This document shows, one piece after another, positions 1-8,400 of a stretch of DNA of 17,500 nucleotides; within the stretch, counting starts at the first letter, position 1; each line of letters starts with the position of its first letter. Below the pieces are notes generated by a model, which saw only the letters and a list, made by a program, of their open reading frames with translations, did not search any database and was not told where the DNA came from. The position numbers were made by a program, and so were the translations under genes. Source of the DNA: Symbiodinium natans (lineage: Eukaryota > Sar > Dinophyceae > Suessiales > Symbiodiniaceae); the NCBI GenBank assembly GCA_905221605.1, contig CAJNDS010000946.1, forward strand, positions 743,077 through 760,576. The letters run 5' to 3'.

Positions 1-74
1 GGCTACTAGGCCCTATAATCCCCATAATCAACCCTATAAAGGGCCTTTTTCAGGGGTTATGGGGCCTAATAGCC
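1..74. repeat. Small foldback (inverted-repeat) element
   Basis: The left arm at 1-23 begins GGCTACTAGGCCC and the right arm at 53-74 ends GGGGCCTAATAGCC. The arms pair along about 22 bases with two mismatches and one gap, around a loop of roughly 30 bases. The element lies just upstream of the first coding exon and may continue left of the window. It could be a small non-autonomous transposon or an intron end; no target duplication can be checked because the window starts here. Confidence 0.55.
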
Positions 75-90
75 CGTCCTGGATACGCAG

Positions 91-141
91 GACATGCAGG
101 AGCGCGAGGACAAGCGCAACAAGCTGAACGCAAAGATGGAG
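91..141 (+). CDS. Coiled-coil gene, exon 1 in window
   Basis: The exon follows an acceptor ending ACGCAG and reads DMQEREDKRNKLNAKME, 17 codons in phase 0. The chosen donor is GAG|GCTCGG, a GC donor, because it is in phase with the next exon. A GT at 161 would put the next exon in a poor frame. In the unspliced frame a TAG follows at 166. The upstream foldback at 1-74 ends 16 bases before the exon. Confidence 0.55.
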
Positions 142-2870
142 GCTCGGAGACAGGGCCGGGGTGCTTAGGTCTGACGGGGGTTAAGTACTTTTAGGGTCTT
201 CTTTGGGGCTTTTAGGGTTTTGGGGGCTTTTGGGGACTTTTTTAGGGTTTTTTGAGGCTTTACGGGTTATCCGGGGGCTTTTAGGGTTTTGTCATGGTTT
301 TTTAAGGGTTTTGGGGGGTTTCTAGGGTGTTTTTAGGATTTAGGCATTTAGGGCTTTTAGGGGTTTTAGGGCTTTGGTGGCTTTAGGGCTTTAGGGTTTT
401 GGGGTTTGGGAGTTTAGGGCTAAGGATTTTAGGGTTTTGGGAGTTTTGGGCTTTAAGGGTTTCAGGTTTTTAGGGCTTCAGGGTTTCGGATTTAGGGCTC
501 TAGGGTTTTTGGGTTTCAGTGTGTTTTTTGCCCCTTTTTGCAGTTCCGCGTTCCTCTGTTTTCCTTGAAGCAACTGAAGGGCATGCTACCCCCACGACTG
601 CGGCATGGCTATCGGAGGGCAGTAGCCTGTCGGCTTGGTGCCCAAAGGCTGAGGTCTAAAACCTCTGCTTCGGGTCTAGGGATTTACAGGTTAGGCTTCT
701 GTCTGTTAGGGTTTTTAGGGTTTAGGCTTTAAGCTGCTACCCTAAACCCTAAAACCCTAAAACCCTAAACCCTAAAACCCTAAAACCCTGAAACCCTGAA
801 ACCCTGATACCCTGAAACCCTAAAACCCTAAAACCCTAAAACCCTAAAACCCTGCAGGACTTGCAGCGCGAAAAGGGCGACATCGAAATTGGCTTGGAGA
901 CGAGCCGCGTAGAGATCGAGGAGACGCGAAGGCAGGGTTTAGGGTTTAGGGTTTAGGGTTTCGGGTTTAGGGTTTAGGGTTTAGGGTGCCCCTAGGATTG
1001 GTTCGGGAGGGGTTGAGTTTGGGGTCATAGTAAACTTCTCAAGATAGGAACCTTATAGCCTTGTAGTTTTACGTCGTCATCATTTGGGATCTTTTGCAAC
1101 GGGGTGCTTCAGTAAAAGGATGGGTGAACTTCTTTATACCCCGAAGCCCCCAACAGTCAATTATGCTAGTGTCGTTGTTGGCACAGTTGGCACATATGCG
1201 AACACTTGCTGTGCCAACGGTTTGTTGTGTTGAGAACATTCAGGCGTGGACAAATTTCAATTTAAGCAGTTTAGGTTTTTTTTTTGAAAAGGGCTACTTT
1301 GGGGATTAGGAGGCATCCCTTTTTAAAACACTAAACGCGGAACAGGCAACGGACGAAGCTGGAGTCCGATGTCAAGACTTACGAGACTTTCCGGTCCTCA
1401 CTACTGGAGGACCCAGGGGGATGGGGGGGGGGCCTGACAGGCTCAAGAGTTAGGGGCTAAGTTTGTTTAGGGCATGGGGTTCGGGGTTTTTAGTCTCTAA
1501 GGTTGAGGCAGGGCTTGCAAAAGGCTCCTTAAGAAAGGTATGTGTAAACAACAACCCGGCACCAATGTAGCATAACTTTAGCTGTGGCATGCAGCTATTT
1601 TGTTCGCCCCAAGCCTAAACAATAGAGCCACAGACCACTCGGGCAAACCCTAAGCTGTGCTCGAGTGGCTCGTCACAAGTTCCTCATCTTTCAACGTCAC
1701 ATGCTTCAAAGCCTTCCAAGCAACTCACGAAGAGAACTGCGGCTGTACATTCCAACACCTACACACCCTGAACATCCATGGGCCAATCAGCATCCTAGCT
1801 GCAAGCCCTACACGCTGTGAATCCCCAAACCTACATGAACACGCCCTAACTCGACAAGCCCTAGTAGCACCTTAACTATACGGTTACTGCGCCTTAGATT
1901 GCCTTGGTGGTTTCCGGGTGGAAAATCAGACAACAAATTTATACGTACGGCTGAAGTGCAGAGTGTGCTTTTGTGACAAGTACAGGACAACCTAGAAGCG
2001 CGCAGTCTCAAATACAGGGCAACATGGATGTCATCAAGGTTCGGCCATGGATGCTCTAGCAACTGGATGCCTTGCATGCTATCATGGTCCAGCGCCCCCC
2101 CGCCCCCCGTCCCCCGCCCCCCTCCACCCCCCAATCCCCCCACGGCCCCAAGAATCAGTACGTACCGACCTCAAGCTATGTCCCCCTCATCAGAGTTGTG
2201 TTTTCCGTTGCTTCTTGTACAGCGAAGCTCCAACGGAATGTATTTTCAATCACTATCGTCATAGTAAGCCCTAGACTCCTAGACCCTATACCCTCCGCCC
2301 TTCACCTTAAACCCAATCCTGATGTGGGCGTTTCCCAACATAGGGGTACGCACCCTTCTCTGTGGTGCTTTGCCCGTAACTTTAGATCCTTAGCCTTTTT
2401 GGGTCTATTGGGTTTCTGAATAAGGCAGCTAAAACTAAATTTATAGCTACCCTGCAAAGTGCAGCCAAGTTATACCCCAAATAGAGTAGAACCCCCCCCC
2501 CCCCCCCCCCCCCGCAAAACGGGTAACCCTATTTTCGGAAAACCCCCTACATGGCGTTCCCTTCGAAGGAGAGGCAGTCGCTCCAATTTGAGGTCGACTC
2601 TGTAAAGGCTGGTTTAGGGTTTCAGGGTTTCGGCGGCCGTTTTGATGTTAGGGTTTGGGGTTAGGGGCTTGTGGGTGTAGGGTGTAGGCTCTTGGGCTTA
2701 GGTTTGTTAGTGCTTAGGGTTACGGTTTGGGCTTGAAATGTCGGATTGTGAGAAGAACGCCCAGCCGCGCCCAGCCGCCGGCCCTTACCCCACTCGCCCC
2801 TTCCCGCCGCCAAAAGCCTAAACTAAACCCTAAACCCTAAACCCTAAACCCCGGAACGACCCTTAAGCCG

Positions 2871-2914
<44 letters not shown>

Positions 2915-4733
2915 CCCCTCAACGTCAGCCCCAGAAAGCCCCAATACTCTTGTTTGGTATCCCAGCGGTACCCTTTCCCTGTTTTTGTTGGTTCAGTTTT
3001 TCACTTACAAAGTAACCAACCAAAAAACGGTGCCCTAACAGCGCTTAATCGGGATTATAATAGGGGTTCTGTAATCCCTATTGGGGAACATCCCAACCTA
3101 AAACCCTCAACCTTAAGCCCTAAACCCTAAACCCCAAATCCCAAACCCCAAACCCCAAACCCTAAACCCCAAACCCTAAACCCTAAACCCGGAACCCCGA
3201 AAACCCGAAAAAGCTCTGACAGCCGAAGGCTCGACGGGATCAGTTGGAGCTCCTGGAGGGACGACAGCGAGCCTCTCGCCCAAGGAAGGGTGGATGGTAG
3301 GGTTTAGGGTTTAGGGTTTAGGGTTTAGGGTTTAGGGTTTAGGGTTTAGGGTTTAGGGTTTAGGGTTTAGGGTTTAGGGTTCAGAGTGGGGCAAAGGGTT
3401 GAGTGGGTTTAGGGTTCAGAGGGTTTAGGGTTCGGAGGATTTAGGGTTTAGTGTCCAGAGGGTCTGAGGTTCTTGGGGTTTTTGTTGCAGGGTTCGGGTT
3501 AAGGAAGGCTGGAGGATTTAGGCTTGGGAGGTCTTATGATTTCAGGGCTCTTTTGCGGCGTTTAGGCTTCAGGGGATAGGGCCGGGCTTGAGCGGTTTTC
3601 TCCGGGTCTTTTGGGGCGTTAGAGGCAGTAGGGCTGAGGGCATTCGGGCTTTGGGCGCTTTCAGCAAGGTGCCTGGGTGCCAAGGGGTTTAGGGGTTAGG
3701 GTTTCGGGTTTGTGTTTGGGCTCGAGGTTCAAAAGCTTGTTGCTCTTGGGGGCTTAGGATATGAATTTGGGGGAGGTAACTAAAGGTCTTAATTAGGGCT
3801 TCAGGAGTTTCGGGTTTCCTGGGTTTAGATTTAGGGCTGAGGGTTTAGTGTTTAGGGTTTAGGGTCTTACAGGGTCTCGTCGGGCCCTGGCTCAGGTCCT
3901 ATAGGGCCTTCGGATTTCGAGGATGGTCTGGCTTCAGGGACTCAGGGAACACCCTAAACCCTAAACTTTCAACCCTAAACCCTTTGAGGTTGAGGATGAT
4001 TTAGGGTCCTTAGGCGAGTTCAGGGCGCTGGGTCTAGGTTTGAGGGGGGGGGGTAGCAGGGTCTGCGGTTTAATTAGGGCCTTTAGGATGTTAAAAGGGC
4101 TCAGGGACTGCAGGTTTATGTTGCCAGGGCTCAACAAGGGGTGTAGGGTCTAGATTTTTGTGGGCCCATGAAGGGGTAAGGTTTTGAATTAGGTCCCCTT
4201 GTGGGGGAGGCTGCTTGCTGAGCAGGTAGCCCCCGATAGTTTCGTCACAAACCCGAAACCCTAAACCCTAAACCCAAATACTTTGCCATAACAGCAACAC
4301 ACGGGGTGTAGAAGGGGATCTAAACAGAGGGCTTGGTTCAGTGTTATCGGGTGCAGGTTGGGGCTTTGGGGTTTAGGGTTTCGGGTTTAGGGCTTAGACC
4401 ACTAATATAGACCCCAAATAGTAGGATTCCCTCATAAAATGGACCCCAGAAAAGGTTCTGGGTTTAGGGTTTCAAGGTACGAAAGAAGGTTATGCTTTCG
4501 GGTTCAGGGTTTAGGGTTTAGAGCGCGCTTGGCGCTGCTCCTTTTTCAAACTTTCTGTGGGTGGAGGGTCCTTGCACCTCGCTCAGGTCGCGGACGAGTT
4601 GCGTGGGAGGCCGTGTTTCGACATTGAGGTTGCTGGTTTAGAGTTTCATTCATACAAGTCCTGTAAGGCCGTGAACCTTGGACAGCTTGCTGATTCTACA
4701 GTCAGAAAACTTAGTAACTTCGTAGCTAAGTGA
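91..4733 (+). CDS. Spliced gene, 3' part: coiled-coil protein, 7 exons (91-141, 858-931, 1346-1409, 2569-2607, 3229-3296, 4210-4225, 4587-4733)
   Basis: Joining seven coding islands in phase gives about 150 residues ending at a TGA stop. The first five exons encode a strongly charged heptad-like helix typical of a coiled coil; the last encodes a compact C-terminal segment. Phases agree at every junction. The introns begin GC, GC, GA, GC, GT (or GA) and GT in order, and all end AG. The 5' end lies outside the window. I do not recognise the family: the helix alone would suit an axonemal, centrosomal or SMC-like protein, and no catalytic motif is visible. Every intron carries TTTAGGG or CCCTAAA-type repeats, often both. 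Read-through is blocked by stops between islands, so this must be either a spliced gene or a pseudogene. Coherent phase over seven exons argues for a real gene. Confidence 0.62.
142..857 (+). repeat. Intron 1: degenerate TTTAGGG then CCCTAAAA arrays in inverted orientation
   Basis: The interval from about 170 to 730 is dominated by variable TTTTAGGG/TTTAGGG-like units. From 736 to 853 the units switch to CCCTAAAA and CCCTGAAA, mostly 8-mers, and the intron ends CCCTGCAG. The two ends are therefore inverted repeats of each other. The less repetitive middle (about 530-680) can be read openly, but the reading is interrupted by repeat-derived sequence and shows no convincing exon. Confidence 0.6.
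858..931 (+). CDS. Coiled-coil gene, exon 2
   Basis: This island lies exactly between CCCTAAA repeats and TTTAGGG repeats. It starts after CCCTGCAG and reads DLQREKGDIEIGLETSRVEI and onward, 24 codons plus two bases. The GC donor AAG|GCAGGG gives phase 2, matching exon 3. The alternative GT donor five bases downstream would break the frame of exon 3. Glu, Arg and hydrophobic residues alternate as in a coiled coil. Confidence 0.65.
932..1345 (+). repeat. Intron 2: TTTAGGG block plus unique sequence with a perfect hairpin
   Basis: The intron opens GCAGGGTTTAGGG with about seven TTTAGGG units to 987, followed by AT-richer unique sequence. GTTGGCACAG at 1177-1186 and CTGTGCCAAC at 1209-1218 form a perfect 10-bp stem with a 22-base loop. 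The intron ends GGAACAG. The motif AGGCA occurs at both splice junctions. No convincing coding sequence is seen inside. Confidence 0.5.
1346..1409 (+). CDS. Coiled-coil gene, exon 3
   Basis: The exon starts one base before a CAA codon, completing an AGG codon with exon 2, and reads QRTKLESDVKTYETFRSSLL then E. The donor is best placed at GAG|GACCCA, a GA donor in phase 0; no GT in phase lies nearby. The sequence continues the charged helix of exon 2 without interruption of the heptad-like pattern. Confidence 0.6.
1410..2568 (+). repeat. Intron 3: long, mostly unique, C-rich tracts, poly-C run
   Basis: This interval has few telomere-like units. It contains C-rich sequence at 2090-2145, scattered CCCTA fragments near 2270-2310, and a run of 22 C at 2492-2513. 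Open frames around 1657-2419 have no supporting codon pattern or matching splice sites. The intron ends TTCGAAG. No exon is called. Confidence 0.4.
2492..2513. repeat. Poly-C homopolymer (22 C)
   Basis: A run of 22 consecutive C is seen. Such runs are unstable in replication and sequencing, so the length may be inexact. Confidence 0.9.
2569..2607 (+). CDS. Coiled-coil gene, exon 4
   Basis: Thirteen codons, ERQSLQFEVDSVK, lie between an acceptor TTCGAAG and the GC donor AAG|GCTGGTTTAGGG. Both ends are phase 0, matching exons 3 and 5. TTTAGGG-like sequence begins only four bases after the exon. The motif AAGGCT is present at this donor and again at the next acceptor. Confidence 0.58.
2877..2912. 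repeat. (TC)n microsatellite
   Basis: About 18 TC dinucleotides in a row are present within intron 4. Confidence 0.9.
2955..3090. repeat. Foldback element, copy A, with adjacent nested palindrome
   Basis: GTTTTTGTTGGTT at 2981-2993 pairs with AACCAACCAAAAAAC at 3014-3028 around the loop core TTCACTTACAAAGTAA. A second copy lies at 7557-7660, aligning over roughly 85 bases with the same order of features. Immediately downstream GGGATTA (3051-3057) pairs with TAATCCC (3072-3078), with a second overlapping stem possible. The unit is best described as a small palindromic repeat of unknown type. Confidence 0.6.
3229..3296 (+). CDS. Coiled-coil gene, exon 5
   Basis: Following CCGAAG, the frame reads ARRDQLELLEGRQRASRP, continuing the coiled coil. 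The end is ambiguous: a GA donor at 3285 and a GT donor (ATG|GTAGGG) at 3297 both leave phase 2, which exon 6 requires. In the unspliced frame a TAG follows at 3298. Another frame, Gly/Ser/Thr-rich, is also open across the island but does not join the neighbours. Confidence 0.5.
3297..4209 (+). repeat. Intron 5: perfect TTTAGGG array then degenerate repeats
   Basis: About eleven identical TTTAGGG units run from about 3303 to 3379. They are followed by degenerate GGGTTT-type sequence to 3900, a short CCCTAAA patch at 3950-3985, and more TTTAGGG-like sequence. A tiny island at 3868-3893 could be an exon but does not fit the phase chain. The uniform array looks recently expanded. Confidence 0.55.
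4210..4225 (+). CDS. Coiled-coil gene, micro-exon 6 (16 nt)
   Basis: The candidate is G plus CTG CTT GCT GAG CAG, flanked by acceptor GGGGAG and donor GTAGCC. It supplies the one base needed to complete the phase-2 codon of exon 5 and leaves phase 0 for exon 7, giving LLAEQ before VADEL. It was chosen because it satisfies the phase, has AG on one side and GT on the other, and continues the helix. Given its size it could be a chance match. Confidence 0.35.
4226..4586 (+). repeat. Intron 6: CCCTAAA patch, then TTTAGGG patches
   Basis: A short CCCTAAA patch lies at 4253-4275 and TTTAGGG patches lie at 4371-4400 and 4460-4520. The intron ends CTCGCTCAG, a more pyrimidine-rich acceptor than most here. 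An open stretch at 4521-4584 is possible exon sequence but is not needed for the phase chain. Confidence 0.4.
4587..4733 (+). CDS. Coiled-coil gene, terminal exon 7 with stop TGA
   Basis: Forty-eight codons run from GTC after CGCTCAG to TGA at 4731-4733. The start reads VADELRGRPCFDIEVAG and the end reads VRKLSNFVAK. The mixed hydrophobic and polar pattern, with a short region rich in Ser, Lys and Cys, looks like a folded C-terminal cap after the coiled coil. A possible GT donor after codon 14 exists, but the frame stays clean for another 34 codons, so a single terminal exon is preferred. I do not recognise the family. Confidence 0.6.
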   Translation, partial: VADELRGRPCFDIEVAGLEFHSYKSCKAVNLGQLADSTVRKLSNFVAK

Positions 4734-5350
4734 GTATATAATCCCCTACAGAACTGAAAGTGTACACTTTTGTCGGGCTTATGAACTCAGCAAGGAAGAG
4801 AATGTTCGTGTGGATTTGCGCGTTTACGGTTCCCACCTTCTCCCGCAAAGTCACAGAGCCCGCAAGAGTCTTCTCCCTAAACCCTAAGCTTGCTAAACCC
4901 TAGACCCTAAACCCCACACCCCAAACCCTAAACCCTAAACCCTAAACTTGCACGCGAACCTGAAAGCAGAACAAAGAATCCAGTCTGAAGATGTCACGCA
5001 GCTAGGTACAACAACAAGACGAAGAAAGAGCTGGGCTTAGGGTTTCGGGCTTAAGGGTTTAGGGAAAGGGATGAACCGTGCCAAAGACCGTCCAGGAGCC
5101 AGGAGGCTTAGGATTTTTAGTTTATTGTACTGCGCCGGACGAGCACCTTGATTATCACACTCATTGTTCAACTTTGGGGTGTTTTTTTTTCTAATATCGG
5201 TATATATATATATATGCATATATAGACATCTTTTGTTGGGGGGGGGGGTTATTGTTGTTTAAAGACATCCATGTAAAGGCCCGGGTTTCTATGCAAACTG
5301 GACAGACCTCCGTAAACCCTATAGACCCTGAGCCCTAAACCCTCCTTCAG
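4734..5350. other. Probable intergenic region or unresolved exons
   Basis: This follows the stop of the coiled-coil gene. It contains AT-richer sequence to about 4870, CCCTAAA units at 4876-4947, and an open island at 4949-5020 that could be an exon (frame reading LKAEQRIQSEDVTQL). That island is followed by TTTAGGG-like repeats and a short (TA)n tract at 5200-5222. An ATG at 5071 opens 26 codons and is a weak candidate first exon of the next gene. No promoter or polyadenylation signal can be recognised. Confidence 0.35.
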
Positions 5351-5422
5351 CATGTGGGCAGTCCCCATACCCTGCTGGGTCTTGATCGAGAATTTGGGAA
5401 TCTAGGGTCCCTAGATAAGGGC
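5351..5422 (+). CDS. Helical-repeat-like gene, first recognised exon
   Basis: After CCTCCTTCAG, 24 codons read HVGSPHTLLGLDREFGNL and onward to the donor GGC|GTTTAGG. Entry and exit are both phase 0. The next acceptor is only 74 nt downstream. Another frame is partly open but ends at TAG. Confidence 0.45.
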
Positions 5423-8400
5423 GTTTAGGTTTTTGGGTTCCTTAATGGGTTTAGTGCGCGATAGAGGGGGGTTTCAGGTACCTGGCTCTCCCTCAGTTCG
5501 ACAAAAACAGTAAGAAGCACAGCACCTTGGCACCCCTTGCGACCCTGTGTGGCCTGCTTGTCAGATTCCCCGAGCTGGTCCTGGGTCGAATCAGCGAACT
5601 CCTGTAGCTGGGCTTAGGGTTTAGCGTTCAGGGTTCAGGGTTTAGGGTTTAGGGCTTCAGGTTTAGAAGCCTACAGCCTAAAAGCCCCAGAGACTTCTGT
5701 TCTTCGGGTTCAGGGTCGAGGTGAAGAATTCCCGGCGCCACGGCGTTTCTTAAAGGAGGGTTTGGCAGGGCTGCCAAGGATCTTGCTACCCTAAACCCTC
5801 AACCCTAAACCCTAGACCCTAGACCCTAAACCCTGAACCCTAAACGGGGGGTTCAGGAGCTTCGGGCTCAGGGTGCAGCGAGCCCCTTGAAGAGGAGAGC
5901 CTTCTGGCCGAGGGATTCTGTGAGCCGCCTTTGAAGTCCATTCTGAGGCTAGCGGTTCGGGGTTTTAGGGCAACCCCAAACCCTAAACCCTAAACCCCAA
6001 ACCCTAAACCCTAAACCCTAAACCCTAAACCCTAAACCCTAAACCCTAAACCCTAAACCCTGGACCCTAAACCCTAAACCTAAACCCTGGACCCTATGGG
6101 GCTTGCTTCAGGGCAGCCGAAGTCAGGCCTCGTAGTCTTCCACCGGTAGAGGGTTTTGGGGTTTAGGGTTTAGGGTTTGGGGTTTAGGGTTTAGGGTTTA
6201 GGGTTGAGGGTTTAGGGTTTAGGGTTTAGGGTTTGGGGTTTAGGGTTTAGGGTTTAGGGTTGAGGAACCTTCAACCTCTGAGGGGGGGTGCGGGGGCCAG
6301 TTCTCTCTATTAGATGGCCCCCTTTGGGGTTACCATTACCGGGCGGCTCCGGACATTTAGGGTACCCATCATTTTGAGAACTGACCATGTAGGCCCTCAA
6401 GATCGCCAGGTTAGGGTTTAGGGTTTCGGGTTTAGGGTTTAGGGTTTGAACCGTCGTTGAGGTTCAGCGCTCCCACCTGGGGGAGTGTCTAAACGATGGG
6501 CCCTTTCGGGTAGCTGATATATAAGGCTCTGTCTTTTGGTTCCCACAAAAGCCCAAACTTTTTCATCGTGGGGTGCAGGGTTTAGGGTTCAGGGTTCAGG
6601 GTTTAGGGTGTACGGTCAGGGTTTCGGGTTTAGGGTTTCGGGTTTAGGGTTTCGGGTTTAGGGTTTGGTAAGGGTTGTTCCTATTACCCAAACAGGCGGC
6701 CATGATTTCAAGAATTGCCCACATCCTATCCGAGGCTGCCGACTCAAAAGAAGTACGACCTTCCCCTCCAGATGCAGTGCCGGCATGTTTTTGCTTCCAC
6801 ACGGCAAAGTCTTTGAGCGCCAGAGACCCGAATGAGCCCGATGGATCAAGACTTCGTCGTCAGTTAAGCGGTTCGGTTTAGGGTTTAGGGTTTAGGGTTT
6901 AGGGTTTAGGGTTTAGGGTTTAGGGTTTAGGGTTTAGGGTTTGGAGTTTAGGGTTTAGGGTAAAGGGTAACCCTAAACCCTAAACCAACGCCCCAACCTT
7001 AAACCCCCCCCAAGCCCTAGCAAGCCTTTGCGCCTCACCAAGCCTCATTTTCAGCCCCTTACGCCCCAAGCCTTTAGGTTTAGGGTTCAGGGTTCAGGGT
7101 TCAGGGTTTGGGGTTTATGGTTTCGGGCTTAGTGTATTGACAAGGCAGGTTCTTTCATCGGGCAGACTGGGTAAGAGGGGCGACAAGAATCCGGAAAAGT
7201 TGGTTCTTGAACTGAAAAAGGGCTTGATTCTGTTCCATTGATTATGGGTTTGCCTTTCAATCCCAAGGAAAGACCACTGCATGCCAACAAATCTGCTAGT
7301 TCTAGTCTTGTTTACTGTCCATCATTGAATTACTTGGAATGTGACCTTCAACAGGATTCGCCTGCGGGGGGGCTCTTTCTATGTGTTTCAGGGTTTTAGG
7401 GTTTTAGGGTTTTCGGTTTAGGGTTTAGGGCAACTAGCGTCGAATCTACAAGCCCTAGGCTCTGAACCCTAAACTCGTAAATATGCAAGACCCTCTGCAC
7501 CCTCTAAGCCCTAAACCCTTTGACACCCTAAATCCTCTTTTGTGGTCCTATATAACTTGGTACCCAGTGGTGCCCTCATCCCTTTTTTGTGGTTCAAGGT
7601 TCTCTTATAAAGTAGCGAACCCAAAAAAGAACGCCCTTATTTTAATATGGTTACTGGGAGACTAAGATAAGCCCTACAACCCTAAGCATGAAGCTAAATC
7701 CTAAACCCTAAACCCTCTTCGCGAAGATGCTGCCAGGGCATTGGGTGCCATGTCGGATGTCGGCTCCCCAGTGGCCCGAGCGTTTTAGGGTATAGGGTTT
7801 TAGGGTCTAGGGTTTTAGGGTTCAGGGTTTAGAGTAGGGTTTAGGGTTTCAGGGTTTAGGGTTTTAAGTTTAATTAGGGTTTAGGGTTTAGGGTTCAGGG
7901 TTTAGGGTTTAGGGTCATAGGGTTTAGAGTAGGATTCCGAGGGTTTGGGTTTTGGCCTCCTTGTGTTTGGACTGTTGTTGCGTTTAGGTTTTTAGGCCTT
8001 CTACCTACTATTTGCTGAAGAACCCCCCAAAACATGAAAGATCACTCGAGCTTCTATCGGGTTTAGGGGTTTTTGGGCTCTAGGGGATCAACCCGAAACC
8101 CTAAACCCTAAACCCCAAGCCCGACTAGGGACAACCATTGAGAGAACTGACCATCTGGTGGCTTCAAGGTGATCAGCCCTAACCCTAAACCCTAAACCCT
8201 AAACCCTAAACCCTAAACCCTAAACCCTAAACCCTAAACCCTAAACCCTAAACCCTAAACCTCAAGGGTCTTCAGATCCCATGTGGGGGTTGTGGGGGTT
8301 AGGGGCTGCAGGGTGCGGGATGGGGTGTCAGAATCTGCGGATTTTAGGGTTTTAGGGTTTTAGGGTTTTAGGGTTTTGAGGGCTTTTGTGTTTTTAGGGT

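Larger units (their letters stand above)
2608..3228 (+). repeat. Intron 4: mixed TTTAGGG and CCCTAAA arrays, (TC)n microsatellite, foldback element
   Basis: TTTAGGG-like units at 2610-2720 are followed by CCCTAAA units at 2822-2852, a (TC)n tract at about 2877-2912, a foldback element at 2955-3090, and a long CCCTAAA/CCCCAAA array at 3103-3190. The intron ends CCGAAG. Confidence 0.55.
6871..7726 (+). repeat. Large intron: TTTAGGG array, unique sequence, foldback copy B
   Basis: A near-perfect TTTAGGG array covers about 6872-6970, abutting a short CCCTAAA patch. Short TTTAGGG patches follow at 7078-7120 and 7390-7430, then the foldback element at 7557-7660 and CCCTAAA units at 7690-7715. The acceptor is TTCGCGAAG. 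The segment 7149-7241 is open on both strands and is listed separately. Confidence 0.55.

Noticed and set aside
736-853. CRISPR-like array
   Set aside because: Units are 7-8 bases without spacers, in a eukaryotic intron context.
2028-2419. Several overlapping Pro-rich frames
   Set aside because: They follow C-rich low-complexity DNA, all frames are open at once, and none joins neighbouring exons in phase.
5037-5219. Minus-strand frame starting MHIYIYTD
   Set aside because: It starts in the TA repeat and continues through TTTAGGG-type sequence; there is no coding character.
6658-6849. Minus-strand frame of 63 codons
   Set aside because: It is the shadow of the + strand exon 6696-6870, which joins neighbouring exons in phase on both sides.
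6377-8154. GAGAACTGACCAT shared by two candidate exons as evidence of exon duplication
   Set aside because: A 13-base match between two places is expected about once by chance in a window of this size, and the flanks do not align convincingly.
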